Shown in pieces: positions 35,501 through 46,140 of a stretch of DNA of 64,000 nt. A program made the position numbers and the translations under genes. The notes beneath the pieces are model-generated. The model made no database searches, was not told the origin of the DNA, and saw only the letters and a list, made by a program, of their open reading frames with translations. Source of the DNA: Armillaria gallica (Eukaryota; Basidiomycota; Agaricomycetes; Agaricales; Physalacriaceae). The stretch's first letter is position 1, and each line of letters begins with the position of its first letter. Location: NCBI GenBank assembly GCA_037576215.1, contig JBANDB010000001.1, positions 8,393,902 to 8,457,901 on the forward strand. The letters run 5' to 3'.

Positions 35501-36351
35501 TAGGAAGGTGGGGAAAGCAGATGCGTGCTCACAGGAAGGAAGACAAAGTTCAGGCTAGAAGACTGGTAAGCATCCCTGATCTTCTAGAAGAGGTTCTTCA
35601 CAATCTTCGGCAGGTGCAGAATCTAGATAACGGGGTAGAAACCACTGTTCCCTCGCCTGCTATCGTCACGTTCCTTGAAAAATGGGAACTTGGACCAGCT
35701 CAAGAACAGGTCACGGTGGGGAAACGGATTATTTCATATATCCAGACCTACAATCTTTTCGAAGATGACGGTCCGTACACCTTCCTCGATAGTACTAAAT
35801 CCATGGACTCTTCCGTGCGCACTAACCCTTGGGGCCCCGTCATCAGCAAGATACGTGTAACTCGTATCTGTATTAGAAGACTTTTAGGCCTCATTGTGAA
35901 GCAGCTCGTCCTCAGTCAGTGGCGAGACTCCATTGACAGGCTTAGCCCCGAGGACGATACTCGCCATTATTTCTATTGGCATTGCAATTCATTTCGCTAC
36001 CTCGATAGCCGTTATACGTCGTATATGCAAGGCTTTAATTGCTGTTGCATTCACAACGACCCTCAAACCGGTGCACCTCGGGAGCCACGTACGCCCAGGA
36101 ATCCCTTGCTTACGGTCGACGAGGACGAATTGTTATTCCACGCGACAGCCATATTCGAGCATGAGGGACGCGGTGAGCTTTCTAACAATATTAGGTTTGC
36201 ATGCGGTGCAGAATGCTTCATGGCCGACGAAGTTCGCAAACTATTCGAGAAAGGATATATCGACTCAACAGTATATTATGATGATGAAGGACATCACCGT
36301 TCCTTTCGAGGAGATGACTACGACCTTCATTACTACGATGAAGAGGATTGA
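32524..36351 (+). CDS. 1275-codon ORF of unknown function between protease and reverse transcriptase
   Basis: The first part (NQEVTLYNRIRGERVQYP, ARLPLWSVLGLPP) looks like the gypsy polyprotein, with a Lys/Arg-rich helix near codons 55-95. From about codon 150 the sequence changes: C-rich, CpG-rich, Ser/Asp/Glu-rich, no stops, with blocks such as SHVGHAVILFFPGEYERKSL and YRVVARLGEAITVHGRY. A consensus intron may lie at 34289-34351 (GTATGT...TTTGCAG, 63 bases, in frame either way). The C-terminal part has SVFYKLEPVRIGPATTLV and CNSFRYLDSRYTSYMQGF and ends in an acidic His/Tyr-rich tail. I recognise no domain. It is either a lineage-specific part of this element or a captured or nested gene. 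Confidence 0.6.
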   Translation: MPNQYPVGNQEVTLYNRIRGERVQYPRARLPLWSVLGLPPDTNDESKTYFCSQQDIFDAFETEIRRLSEILRKRKRFREYKERAERRKRKNKPSYDYSSPQTQLEPLQMPQPMPIYSADRDIRNRLRAITNEAEDEDPVTIIPPNRVSRPAPLSHSAEYFPILDSTGRTQLSFLRNSLSHPDVTTADSFHAILLTANNALRLETDMFDGQRLQRTHAFNATLAELQGPDAEPISSHVGHAVILFFPGEYERKSLSPDKKAKVYRVVARLGEAITVHGRYNGRDSDSDDVSSSSEGYDSSINSALETGNESSSDSVAQVQRTMPQPRLISSPTNATAGSSRAPSARHVIDDIEAQAMAEKGRLVHTFVCRLSSDPWNRPAIAQSPPNQFINEDHPLHLVLPPMFLVLTMRIIQIKRDEACEIFRIPTDYGLVMRLNEPQLTRRMSELPREMGLRMDYTTRTLIKAVNEKGCALLLHNPLFLITLHQTLFPCRASSSDDTPVSHRMLYFRPEFFTLEGSGITARDTPLTDLPPGLISVDSSDPEDGEIMSPRILPPGSSNVDDCDVIPTMQATETSEDSEEQALPPSYSMGMCNKILFYSSNTLKSFNTFADKMDSSSVQATASLHRSLTPIPGRRQQISQLSSSLMPIEESSQSASLAQVYLTQVHSPIVSDTPLKHMVSLPVLNKDAIMLQDQDLDPCIRRKNIELVPEDFELEEHSKHDLWKVDTSTNTPTLRLDLRLSQNPDVYASTSSDSEQDSSPARAYSGARSIDLSSPIHEDSPPEDSSSPSSGQIDSSNDAYAYSPLSLDEMRRGNLKSVFYKLEPVRIGPATTLVRATQAYLPKHYVIRTSEFDEQGRNNAFTYITRKHDDQWCRAFEFIPMDNGPLSPPPYNSAEYPFRFQIIHHFQGANDNSPLHDEFNGLIPPSHEKYSSIRGTEEFKISTLAIKVHEFLRDLDVEVADWAVGHPRMTQEELENICIKIFEERNERSRLMHLGRWGKQMRAHRKEDKVQARRLVSIPDLLEEVLHNLRQVQNLDNGVETTVPSPAIVTFLEKWELGPAQEQVTVGKRIISYIQTYNLFEDDGPYTFLDSTKSMDSSVRTNPWGPVISKIRVTRICIRRLLGLIVKQLVLSQWRDSIDRLSPEDDTRHYFYWHCNSFRYLDSRYTSYMQGFNCCCIHNDPQTGAPREPRTPRNPLLTVDEDELLFHATAIFEHEGRGELSNNIRFACGAECFMADEVRKLFEKGYIDSTVYYDDEGHHRSFRGDDYDLHYYDEED

Positions 36352-36367
36352 TAAGGTACTATCAATC

Positions 36368-36384
36368 TCTTTGTTCCCTGCGGA
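36368..36384 (+). repeat. 17-nt exact copy of the sequence abutting the 3' LTR
   Basis: TCTTTGTTCCCTGCGGA at 36368-36384 is identical to 41599-41615, which directly precedes the 3' LTR. Chance identity of 17 bases is unlikely at this scale. Confidence 0.8.
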
Positions 36385-36460
36385 GAACTCGCTGACTATT
36401 CTGCTAGATATTTTACCATGTTACTTCTCAATTCCGATTTCTTTCTTTTATTTGATAATA

Positions 36461-36640
36461 CTTACTGTGCATTCATACCCCCAGACAATTTCGTTTATTC
36501 TTTTACTTACCGTGCATTCATACCCCCAGACAATTTCGTTTACTTCTTTATTTACTGAGCATTCATACCCCCAGACTATTTCGTTTAACTACTCACTTAC
36601 CGCGCATTCATACCCCCAGACACTTTCGTTTACGTCTCTG
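36461..36640 (+). repeat. Four 45-bp tandem repeats, in frame with Pol
   Basis: Units start at 36461, 36506, 36551 and 36596, each with CATTCATACCCCCAGAC and TTTCGTTTA. The period is a multiple of three, and the Pol frame stays open through all four, encoding a 15-residue repeat with HSYPQTISF or HSYPQTLSF at its core. Confidence 0.85.
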
Positions 36641-36691
36641 AATCTTACTACTACTTATATATTACTGAGCCAATGGAATCCGACAACTTTT

Positions 36692-39600
36692 ATGGCCACA
36701 CGTCAACTTGTAAACCAAGCTCGAAAGAAAGAGCAAGGCCTACAGTACTTGACAACGAGCTTCGAACCGAGAATTTGGACACCGCCGAAAACCAAGCAAT
36801 TATGCAAATTATTTTGGTCCTTTTATTTTCGGGTTTCCGATACTCAGGTCTATGAAGAACATAAGTCAGGAAATATTCCTGAACTAACATGGAGAAGGAA
36901 AAGAAGAATATTACATGACCAAAAGGAGAAATGGCGGCATTATTTGCAGCCATGTGAAGATGATGAAGAAAACCAAGTGTATACAATCCAGGATTACCCA
37001 TTCGAAGAAGGAGACATTATTGTTGTACCTGACGAAGATCTCTTTTGGATCAGAGAAGAAATCCAAACATCGTGTGCCCGTGCATTCACCATGTACAAAC
37101 GAGTTGATCAAAAGGTCAAACCAGTATCCACGACCTTCCCTGAAGAAGCACGAGTGCGCCAAACCATTCCACAAAATCCTTTGTTGACTCTAGAAACACT
37201 ACCAACAAATCCACCTGACTTCCAGTCCACAGAACGACTGACAGAGGAACGTATGAAGGAATTGAATGTGAATCAGGATAATTTCCTTTGGCCAGAAGAA
37301 GAAAAGCTATTCAAACACGTGTTGAAATTGAATGAGCAAACTCTTCCATATGAGGAAAAAGACCGAGGAACATTCAGTCAAGAATATTTCTCTGACTACA
37401 TTATGCCTGTCATCGAACATACCCCCTGGGAGTACAAGAATATTCCCATACCACCTGGAATTAGGCAAAAAGTCATAGAATTCCTGAAAAGTAAAATCGA
37501 AGCAGGAGTCTACGAAGCTAGCCAGTCATCATATCGGAGCAGATGGTTCTGCATTCTAAAGAAGAGTGGTGCCTTATGATTGATCCATGATCTGCAGCCC
37601 CTTAACAAGATTTCAATACGTGATGCGGGACAAATTCCTGAACCTGATGACTTCATAGAACCATATGGAGGATGTCAATGCTACACCATGTTCGACATGT
37701 TTTGGGGATTTGATGCAAGAAAAGTTGATGTTAGGTCAAGAGACTTAACTGCTTTCTACACACCCCTAGGATTGTTGCGCATTACAGCATTGCCCATGGG
37801 CTACACCAATTCACCCGCAGAATTTCAGAATTGCATGGTATTCATCTTACAAGATGAAATTCCCCATGTGGCCAATATCTTTATTGATGACCTTCCTATC
37901 AGAGAACCTCAAACCCGATATTTGAATGCTGATGGTCAACCAAGCACAATTCCTGAAAATCCAGGAATACGACAGTTTATCTGGGAGCATGCCAATGATG
38001 TTCACAGAATAATGCATCGTGTAAAATATGCCGGTGGGACCTTCTCACCAAAGAAGACACAAATCTGCTGCCCCAGTGTTATAATATTAGGACAGCTATG
38101 TTCTGCTGAAGGAAGACATCCCGAAGATGGGCGAGTCAAGAAGATTTTGAACTGGCCAGTGCTGAAAACCAGCACAGAGGTTAGGGGTTTCTTAGGACTG
38201 TGTGGAACTGTCCGAATTTGGATAAAAGACTATTCCAAACTTGCATGGCCACTAATAGACCTAGTCAGGAAGAATTTTGAGTTTGATTGGGGAGATGCCC
38301 AAAAGGAGGCATTTGACGTACTGAAGAATCGAGTGAGCTCTGCTCCTGCCTTACGAGCCATTGACTACAAGTCCCAGTTACCCGTGTATCTATCAGTGGA
38401 TACTAGTCAGAAGGCCGTAGGCTTTATTCTCTCTCAAATTGATGAAAATGGTAAACAGAGACCAGCTCACTATGGATCTATTCCACTCAATGAACAAGAA
38501 AGCCAATATTCCCAGCCTAAATTGGAATTATATGGGCTATTCCGTGCCTTGCGTGCATGGAGAAAATATATTATTGGCCTTGAAAACTTCCATGTGGAAG
38601 TAGATGCCAAATATATTAAGGGAATGATAAGTGCTCCTGACATGCAACCTAATGCGGCAATGAATAGATGGATACAGGGGATATTATTATTTGATTTCAC
38701 TTTGATCCACATTCCCGGAATGAAGTTCCGAGGCCCAGATGCATTGTCCCGTCGAGACTTAGGGGAAAATGAGACACCTCCCCCTGAGGAATACGATGAT
38801 TCTTGGCTAGATGATATGACATTATTGGCATACATACCTGACCAAAAAGCAGTACAACAAATCGATACCTTCATACAACAAATCACTGCTGGAGCACCGG
38901 CCTGAGTTCTGCTGGGTCGCATGGAGCACACAAAAATACAAGACAACATGCTCAGGGAAATCAAAGAATTACATGAGGATCGCTCATTGCCAGTCAAAGC
39001 CACAGCAGCCACAGAAAAGAAATTCTATAAGAAAGCCTCACAGTATTATGTTACTCCAGATGGCCGAATGTTCAAACGGAACAAGGAGAAATCACCATTA
39101 CTGGTTGTTCTGGACCCTGACATCCGGAAAAGAATTCTTATAGAAGTGCATGATCAGCTAGGTCATAAAGGAGAACAAGCAGTCTATGATGTATTACGAA
39201 TCAGAACATTCTGGCCTGGAATGCGGACGGATGTGCACCAACATGTATCCTCATGTCATGAATGTCAGATTCGGCAGCTAACCCAAATGTTATTGCCACC
39301 AACCATCTCTATGCCTGTAACCATATTTGAAAAAGTCTTCGTGGATGTCATGTTCATGAGTCCTCGTTCTAAGAACTATGGATACATTGTTTGTGCCAAA
39401 GATGACTTGACAGGTGTTGTTGAGGCTAGTCCCTTGATCAATAACAACTCAAAAGAACTGGCAAAATTCTTTTGGGAAAAGATTTACTGCCAATATGGCG
39501 CCATTGGACAAGTAGTCACCGACAATGGGCCTGAGGTAAAGGGAGCATTTGAAATACTGATCAGGAGACTGAATATACCTCACGTACGAGTGTCACCTTA

Positions 39601-40336
39601 CAACAAGCGGGCAGGAGGAGTAGTAGAACGAGGTCACTTCATACTATGAGAAGCAATGGTGAAAGCCTGCCCAAAGTGTGTTAAAGATGGAAAAATCAAG
39701 AATTGGCATAAATACTTAGATGCTGCAGTATTTGCAGACTGAGTCACTGTCAGCAGCATAACAGGATATTCCCCTTATTTCTTGCTGCATGGAGTGGAGC
39801 CATTATTGCCCTTTGATTTGATAGACACTACATTCATGGTAGAAGGATTCTGATCTGGGATGACAACATCTGATCTATTGGCCTTACGGATTTGGCAACT
39901 CTCTCGACATGCAATCGATCTTGAAAAAGCTGCTGATGCTTTAAAAACAGCCCGACTCAATTCACGAGAACAGTTTATCAAACGATTTGAACACCGAATA
40001 TTGAAAACCAAATACAAGCCTGGAGATCTGGTATTGGTTCAAAATAGCCGATTGGAGATGACAGTCAACCGATTTAAAACACATCCCCGATATTTGGGAC
40101 CATACGAAGTGGCTCAGCAGACCCAAGGAGGAAGTTATAAATTGAAGGAGTTAGATGGGACTCTTCTTCGGAAAAATGTCGCAGCATTTCGGTTATACCC
40201 ATATATTTCCCGAAACGGGCCAGAATTCCAAACGTTAATTCATGGAGGTGGCCATTCTGCAGATCCTAGCCAATATACCGAAAAGATATCAAGAGTAGAA
40301 GAGGGTTCTGAATCTGATTGGGATCAAGTTGAATAA
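36692..40336 (+). pseudogene. Pol (reverse transcriptase, RNase H, integrase) of the gypsy element
   Basis: One frame from the ATG at 36692 (or earlier, through the 45-bp repeats), with TGA at 37577, 38903, 39647, 39740 and 39851, ending TAA 40336. The pre-RT segment has EYFSDYIMPVIEHTPW and PIPPGIRQKVIEFLKSKI. RT shows SSYRSRWFCILKK, LPMGYTNSPAEFQNCM and the catalytic box as FIDD (near 37883). RNase H follows (VYLSVDTSQKAVGFILSQ). Integrase has an HHCC zinc finger (HDQLGHKG ... CHEC) and catalytic D, D, E in VFVDVMF, VTDNGPEV and VVERGHF, and a C-terminal domain (YKPGDLVLVQNSR). Several TGA codons fall where related Pols have Arg, for example before LIHDLQPLN. Confidence 0.9.
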
Positions 40337-40601
40337 AGAGGAAAAAGCCAAGGAGAAATCACCAATGTTGCGTACATGTAATAAGGCAACAGATTGTCTT
40401 AACCTGCGCAACACGTAACAAGATAGGCATTCATTCCACCCTGCAAATGCAATAGAGTAATAGAAGAATTCTCTTTACTCTTTTTGCTGCGCAGGTAGCC
40501 GATGACCCTCTTACACATGTCGCAGCAATTGGCAAAACCGCAACCCCCATTTCAACGCTCAATCCAACGACCATCTACTCAGACCTCACGGTAATTCCAT
40601 C

Positions 40602-41348
40602 ATGCACCCCTCTACGCAATGCCACACCCAAGTCACCTTGCAGGTTCGAGCTCACAAAATTGACCATAACCCTTCACAACCGCCCATCCAGCACTCTGGC
40701 ATGGTTAACTTTCATGATATGGAGATTTTTCATGTTCCCTACAGCCCTTGTCCTAGTCCCAATGCCGTACGCTATCCACGTCCTCTTAATCCCACTGCCA
40801 CTATAGTGTCATACTCCTTCATCTTTCAAGCTTCAGTGGAGAAAGTAAAACTTCCCCTGATTCGGTGGACGTCGAAGGACAGGGTCGCTATCTTTGACTA
40901 CATCTATGACACTGATGTATATGGGATGGGACAAGTTTGATCACTTGACTATCTGGATGGGCAGTATGGGCTCATTAAAGTTGCCTTCCAGAATTTCCAG
41001 ATCGGGGAAATCACTGAAGTGGAGTTCTTCATCCACATCCTTGTCCCAGTCGACAAACTCGCCCTGACACAGATACAAAGGTTCAAAGTCTCTGCTCTCC
41101 AGTGCCAAGACAGATACTTTCAGCAGTTGTCAGTTATTCTACTCGAAGATCGAGTCGATGACAGGCAACCAGTCAAATACATCCCCTATGGTCCACACAT
41201 CGCTCATGAAGGACCTTTTGTGATGACACCCATTGGGCTAGCACAGCCTCAGCATCAGGAGCATTCACGCCAAGGGAAATTGTATTGCAATGTGGGAGTC
41301 CAAACCCCTACACACCCTACGCATAGGGTGACATGGGCAGACACATAG
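40602..41348 (+). pseudogene. 3' accessory ORF of the gypsy element, unknown function
   Basis: One frame with a single TGA at 40938 and stop at 41346-41348. Segments include VVNFH-like MVNFHDMEIFHVPYSPCP, SVEKVKLPLIRWTSKDRVA and EITEVEFFIHILVPVDKLAL. It sits after integrase, where some elements carry env-like or antisense genes, but no signal peptide or membrane segment is visible. The TGA again fits a former CGA. Confidence 0.6.
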
Positions 41349-41615
41349 GATTTAATATTTGGTGACTTTTGTGACTCATGTGTTATTTTTACTTGATACA
41401 ATTGTTCCAAGAAATTATGGTACATTCTTCTATCAGCTACTAGGATTACACTCTTCTCAGAAAACATGCATTTTTTTTACATACTCTGGTAAATACATAC
41501 TATTGTTTATATTCAAGGACTTCAGAGTATCCACACTGTTCTGTAGAATTTCAAGATTTATCTTGAAAAGCACTCTTGACAACTGAGGACAGTTGATTTC
41601 TTTGTTCCCTGCGGA

Positions 41616-43662
41616 TGTCAGGCTGAAGCCAGACTTAACAAGGGAATACTAGTAAAGAAGGAAGGAGTGTAGAAGGAATAGAAATGTAGAACATAGGATC
41701 AAGCCAGTACTCACACAGGCAGGAACCAGTGTGAACACAGGCTAAAGTCAGTACACACTGCATAAAACCAGTGTCATAGGCACTGGTCTAACATAGCCAA
41801 CCACTGGATTGAACAAACCTAGATACAAACAGTAGAATAGTATAAATATGTGAAAGTAGGAGTAGAACAATTCAGAGACAATTACCCCACAGATTACACC
41901 ACAAGATTACAAGACCTGAATATTTCAGCGCCTCAAGAGATTTTACAAGAGCTTAACAAACCATTCTCGGATACCAGCAATATTATCATTCTCGATCACC
42001 AACAGCATTATCATTCTTGAATTCCAACAACATCTCCATTCTCGACACCAACCAACGATATTACCATTCCCATTACCAACCAGCAATATTACCACTCTCG
42101 ACTCCAACCAACGATATTACCATTCCCGATACCAACCCACGATATTACCATTCTCGATTACCCACAACATTATCATTCTCGAATACCAGCTATAAGGCAT
42201 AGCACGGATGCGGATGATCCACAGATATCCGAACAGATATCCGAAAAAATACCTGCGGATGTGGCTGTGCCCGGATATCCGCATCCGTGGCATCCGGATC
42301 CGCCGGATGCGGATATGATTTTTGTGACTTGCAATATCCGCGGATATTCTATTTATTTCAGTGTCTGTCTCATTCCCCACCTGCAAAATGTTCATCCTAG
42401 GGTTTTAGAGGTCGAGGATCCCGAATCCGGCGTCGGATTTACAATCGGAGGCCACCCTGATCCGTAGTAAGCAAACGGAGATTTTCTTAATTTTCTGTCA
42501 AAGTTTACTTTATTTTTCCAGTCATTGTTTTGATAGTAGAACTAGTGTGGCAAGGTTTTTTTAATGTATTTTGGGTCAAGTAATTTGAATTCACCGTTCG
42601 ATTTGCTATCGGAGGCCATCCAGGCCTGCGGGAAGCGATCGGAGATTTTATTGACTTTCTGTTAAAGATCACTTTCTTTTTCCACCACTCGTTTCGATAG
42701 CGAGATTTAGTTTGTCAGTGCGTCCTAGTGTTTTCGAGGTCGGGGAATTCGAATCCGCGATCCGATTTTTGATCGGGAGTCATCCTGGCCTGCAGGAAGC
42801 AATCGGAGATTACATTGATTTTATTTACAAGTTGTATTCTTCTTTCTGGCTCTTATTTGTTGATGGATGCAGCCAAAAATATTTCTGAGACTGTTTTAAA
42901 TGCTTACAAATATAACTTTAACCTTGCCTGGCAGTTTAAGCTGGCCTTGGAGCTGTGTGCCTAAACATAAGTGGAATAAATACCGCATTTTTGCCCGATT
43001 TTTATGTCTTGCAGTTTGGGCACTCTTGAGTGATCGAATGCGGCGTTTAGATACACCTCATAGTGTAGAATTCATGTTTAAAATCTTAGAAGCAACGGGT
43101 CAATGCCCATTAAGATATGTGAAAATCGGGTTTTTGGCTAAAACAGACAGATATCCGCGGTGCGGATGCCGCGGATGCGGATATCCGTGCACAGCCACAC
43201 CTGCGGATGCGGATATCACCTATCAGGTACACTGATATCCGCAGGACGGATCCGGATCCATCCGCGGATGCATCCGTGCTATGCCTTAACCAGCTACATT
43301 TCCATTCCCAGTATCACCATTCTCGACAACAGCCAGTATTACCATTCTCGACCACTCCAATATTATCATTCTCGACACCAATCACACACCATATTGCCAT
43401 TCCATCCACAAACCCACATTACCATTCTTGACTATTACCAACAATACTATTTCTGATCACACCACATCATTCTCACAATCCACATCTCACCAAGCACACT
43501 ATTATCCCCATTTACCCCACACATTATCTCCAATCACTCAACCCTTGGAACTAGATTGATAAATCCATAGCATTCGTGCTTGACCCCATCGAACTACAAC
43601 AGCAGTACAGATATTTATGCTGTACTGAAAGGGAATTCACCTAATCCCGAATCCCGCTGACA
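41616..43662 (+). repeat. 3' LTR of the gypsy element, with nested insertion
   Basis: 2047 bp, which equals the 943-bp 5' LTR plus 1104 (a 1096-bp element and its 8-bp duplication). It starts TGTCAGGCTG and ends CGCTGACA. Confidence 0.92.
42185..43296. mobile_element. 1096-bp hAT-like element nested in the 3' LTR
   Basis: The element is 42193-43288, with TAAGGCATAGCACGGATG at the left and its complement at the right. ACCAGCTA is exactly duplicated at 42185-42192 and 43289-43296, and the 5' LTR has the single site. The outer 150-200 bases on each side are packed with CGGATATCCG, GCGGATGCGGAT and related palindromes, likely transposase-binding repeats. The interior has diverged direct repeats (TCGGAGGCCA and CGATCGGAGAT types) and no transposase. 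It inserted after the retrotransposon. Confidence 0.9.
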
Positions 43663-43934
43663 CAGCTGCTCGTCACGTTGCTCGTTCCTCCTTCATGCAC
43701 ATAGCCGACATCAGGAGAAAGTCCGCGAGCCTGCCAATCATCACTGCGAAATCACACTGCAGGCGTAGAAACACGCGCTATTCTAAGCGCAATGCGCTGG
43801 GGAGCTTGTCGAGACTCGATTCCCCCTGAATGCGGACTCGGAGAAGAGTCATAGATCAAAGTGTGGGTCCCTGGGCGACGAAGACGTCTTCCGTGGTGTC
43901 GAATCTACTACTATATTTATTTTCGTCATCGTTA

Positions 43935-43998
43935 TTCGGCTATGGTCTGATGGCTATCTCTCATGACAGCCTTGGGGGTTCGATTCCCTATATCCGAA
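43935..43998 (+). repeat. tRNA-like SINE head
   Basis: It begins TTCGGCTATGGTCTGATGGC (A-box-like) and ends GGTTCGATTCC followed by TATATCCGAA. The acceptor-like ends pair (TTCGG/CCGAA). The left arm has the degraded partner at about 19210-19275 on the other strand. Confidence 0.6.
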
Positions 43999-45059
43999 TG
44001 CCCTGCCACCCTAGAGTAATCCTTTTGACCGGCGCAGCTACTTTTCTATGCTTCATGGGGCCGATGACGGCCTCGACTCGCGAATTCTCTTCGTCGACTA
44101 ACCAAGTGATTTAGATTCCAGGAGAATATCTTTCTCGCTATCCGTCGTATAAAGTAGGCTATGATTCCCTGCACAAACATCTTTTTCCATCCGCTAGTAT
44201 TCCTTCTTACCGTGTGGAATATGGCGTCTTGCACCTCACTATCAGCTTAGATATGGCATAGCGGCTCGTCTGCCTTTACTCTGGGTTCAATTTCCCTTAT
44301 CTGACCTTTCAGATGTGTATTCCATGTTTTTTTGTTTTTCGTTGATTAAGTCCCCGTGATTCTCACACACTCAATTGTATTTTCTCCAACTAGTGGATAT
44401 CACCTAAAAGCTGGCGCGTTAGTGGCGAGGGATTCGATTCCCTATATTCTAATTGACCCTGTCAATACGTTGTATTTTCTTTTTTTTTTCGAACGCAAAC
44501 GTTCACCAGCACCTCTGATCTCGCTCCATCCCGAACTGACATTCGAGATTACCCAGCTGGTAAATCATGCGAGGAAGAAAGACTACGTATGCTCGTTCTC
44601 TCCAGCTGATCTTTTCTGACCCATCTATAGTGTAATCACCAAGTAGCGGTCATAGGCAGGGGTTCAATTCCCTACATCGAATCAAGAGTTTTAGGGGTTT
44701 TAGTTTTTTAGGTCATGCGCCAATACAATATCGAAATGGTGCTTGCCGAACGTCCTTTTTCTCAGCGATGTCGGAGACACGAAATACACACTGTAATTCC
44801 ATCTGATACCAGGAATAATGACGAAGGGACACTCCAACGTCCAGCCGGCTTCCCGTCGGCGATCGTTGTTATAACAACTCCTCAGGCGCTACTTGAAGGA
44901 GATTACGAAGCACATTGCATTGCATGAAAAAAATCGTTCCAATAAACAAGATTTAGGGAAACGAACTCCGTTGTCATGAAAACGGGTTTTATTCTTCGAC
45001 TAAGTGTGAATGGAAATAACTAGTAGCTGACACGGGCGAAAGTCATAATGTCCTCACTC

Positions 45060-46140
45060 GACCTCTTCGGCGGATCGATAATCTTATGCGACTTCGTCAA
45101 AATCCACGGGCTAGGTTGACAATAAGCCTGGAGATATATATATATATGAACGTTGGCTCACCCCGATGCATAGCGTTTGCCTTTCCCACCAATAGGAACC
45201 ATCGCCACATTAAATCATCAAAGCCTGTCGCGGACCGCCTTGAAGGCAGGACGCTTGACGCTCATCCTCATCTTAGCAGATGAATAGCCGGTATCAGGAA
45301 TGAAATAGACCTTTTCCCCTCTCCGCCGACAGCCCAGTGTGCGCAGAGTGTCTTAACGGTAAGTCTATGAGGAAACACGCGTCGCCTCACGACGTTATCT
45401 TTCCCATGTCTGCATACTCCCTTGTATAATCTGCGCCCGAAAAGAGACGATTCAAGAGAGAAACCTCCTGGAAGCCACATTTATGGTCAGTCTCCGACGT
45501 CTTGATGGCTACACGTCGTCATCTTCCGTGTTCTTTGTCTTGATGAAGGCTTTTGAGACCTTATATTGATCCTGAAGAAAGAAATTTAAACTGCGAACAT
45601 CATTAGAAGATACGAGCTGGCGTACTCAAAACTTGAGCCAAATTGTCGCTCCTTGTCGTGTCCTTGCCGATGTTATTATACACGACGAATATCTGTCGTA
45701 AAATCAGAATGAAATTGGACTGAAATGGCGCGTACGCACAGATCCTACCAATCGTAGGCGACCTGTTCACCCTCCTTCACCTTTCCTCATACAAGTCTAA
45801 GACCAGCGCCAGATCGGGCTCAATCAGTGTCCTTGAGTTGCTCAAGTCCAACATCTGAATGGTCCAGGAAAAGCCTCAGTGATTCAGGCGCAAGAGCTAG
45901 CTCGTCAGCGTGATTGACAATTGAGCGTACGCGCACTAGCACTGATTGGCTGCTCTGTGCATGCTAAGAAGATCCTTTCTTAAATCGAACATATTGATTA
46001 ACTTACGACACCTTTCAACAGCAAATTCTCATCGGTGGTCATTCTATTCACTTGTCATGTTCCTTTCTTCCAGGTCACGACGGTTTGGAAAAGGTGCGCT
46101 TAGAGGTGGTTGAGGCGCTGGAGGTCAACGAATTTGTTGA
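45060..46140 (-). pseudogene. Relic of NAPE-PLD-like gene (right-arm copy)
   Basis: The minus strand near 45060-45115 resembles exon 6 of the intact gene, and near 45260-45350 the exon 4 region encoding the EGEGKKVYFAGDTGY block, retaining HWAVGGEGK. The frame is destroyed. It is the partner of 8380-9480. Confidence 0.62.

Larger units (their letters stand above)
28152..43667 (+). mobile_element. Ty3/gypsy LTR retrotransposon, 15.5 kb, near-complete but with nonsense codons
   Basis: The element is 28157-43662 with LTRs at both ends (TGTCAG...CTGACA). The target duplication is CAGC or ACAGC, with (A)CAGC before 28157 and after 43662. The left arm at about 19562-19570 keeps the empty site. In order: gag with zinc knuckle, aspartic protease, a long ORF, reverse transcriptase, RNase H, integrase, and a 3' ORF. 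The LTRs seem very similar: I saw four transitions in their last 110 bases and none in the first 650 I compared by eye. The insertion is therefore younger than the inverted duplication. Frames are broken by eleven stops, ten of them TGA. Confidence 0.92.

Noticed and set aside
35933..36460. First third of the 548-codon frame leading into Pol
   Set aside because: It overlaps the end of the 1275-codon ORF in another frame and looks random; Pol coding is accepted only from about the 45-bp repeats.
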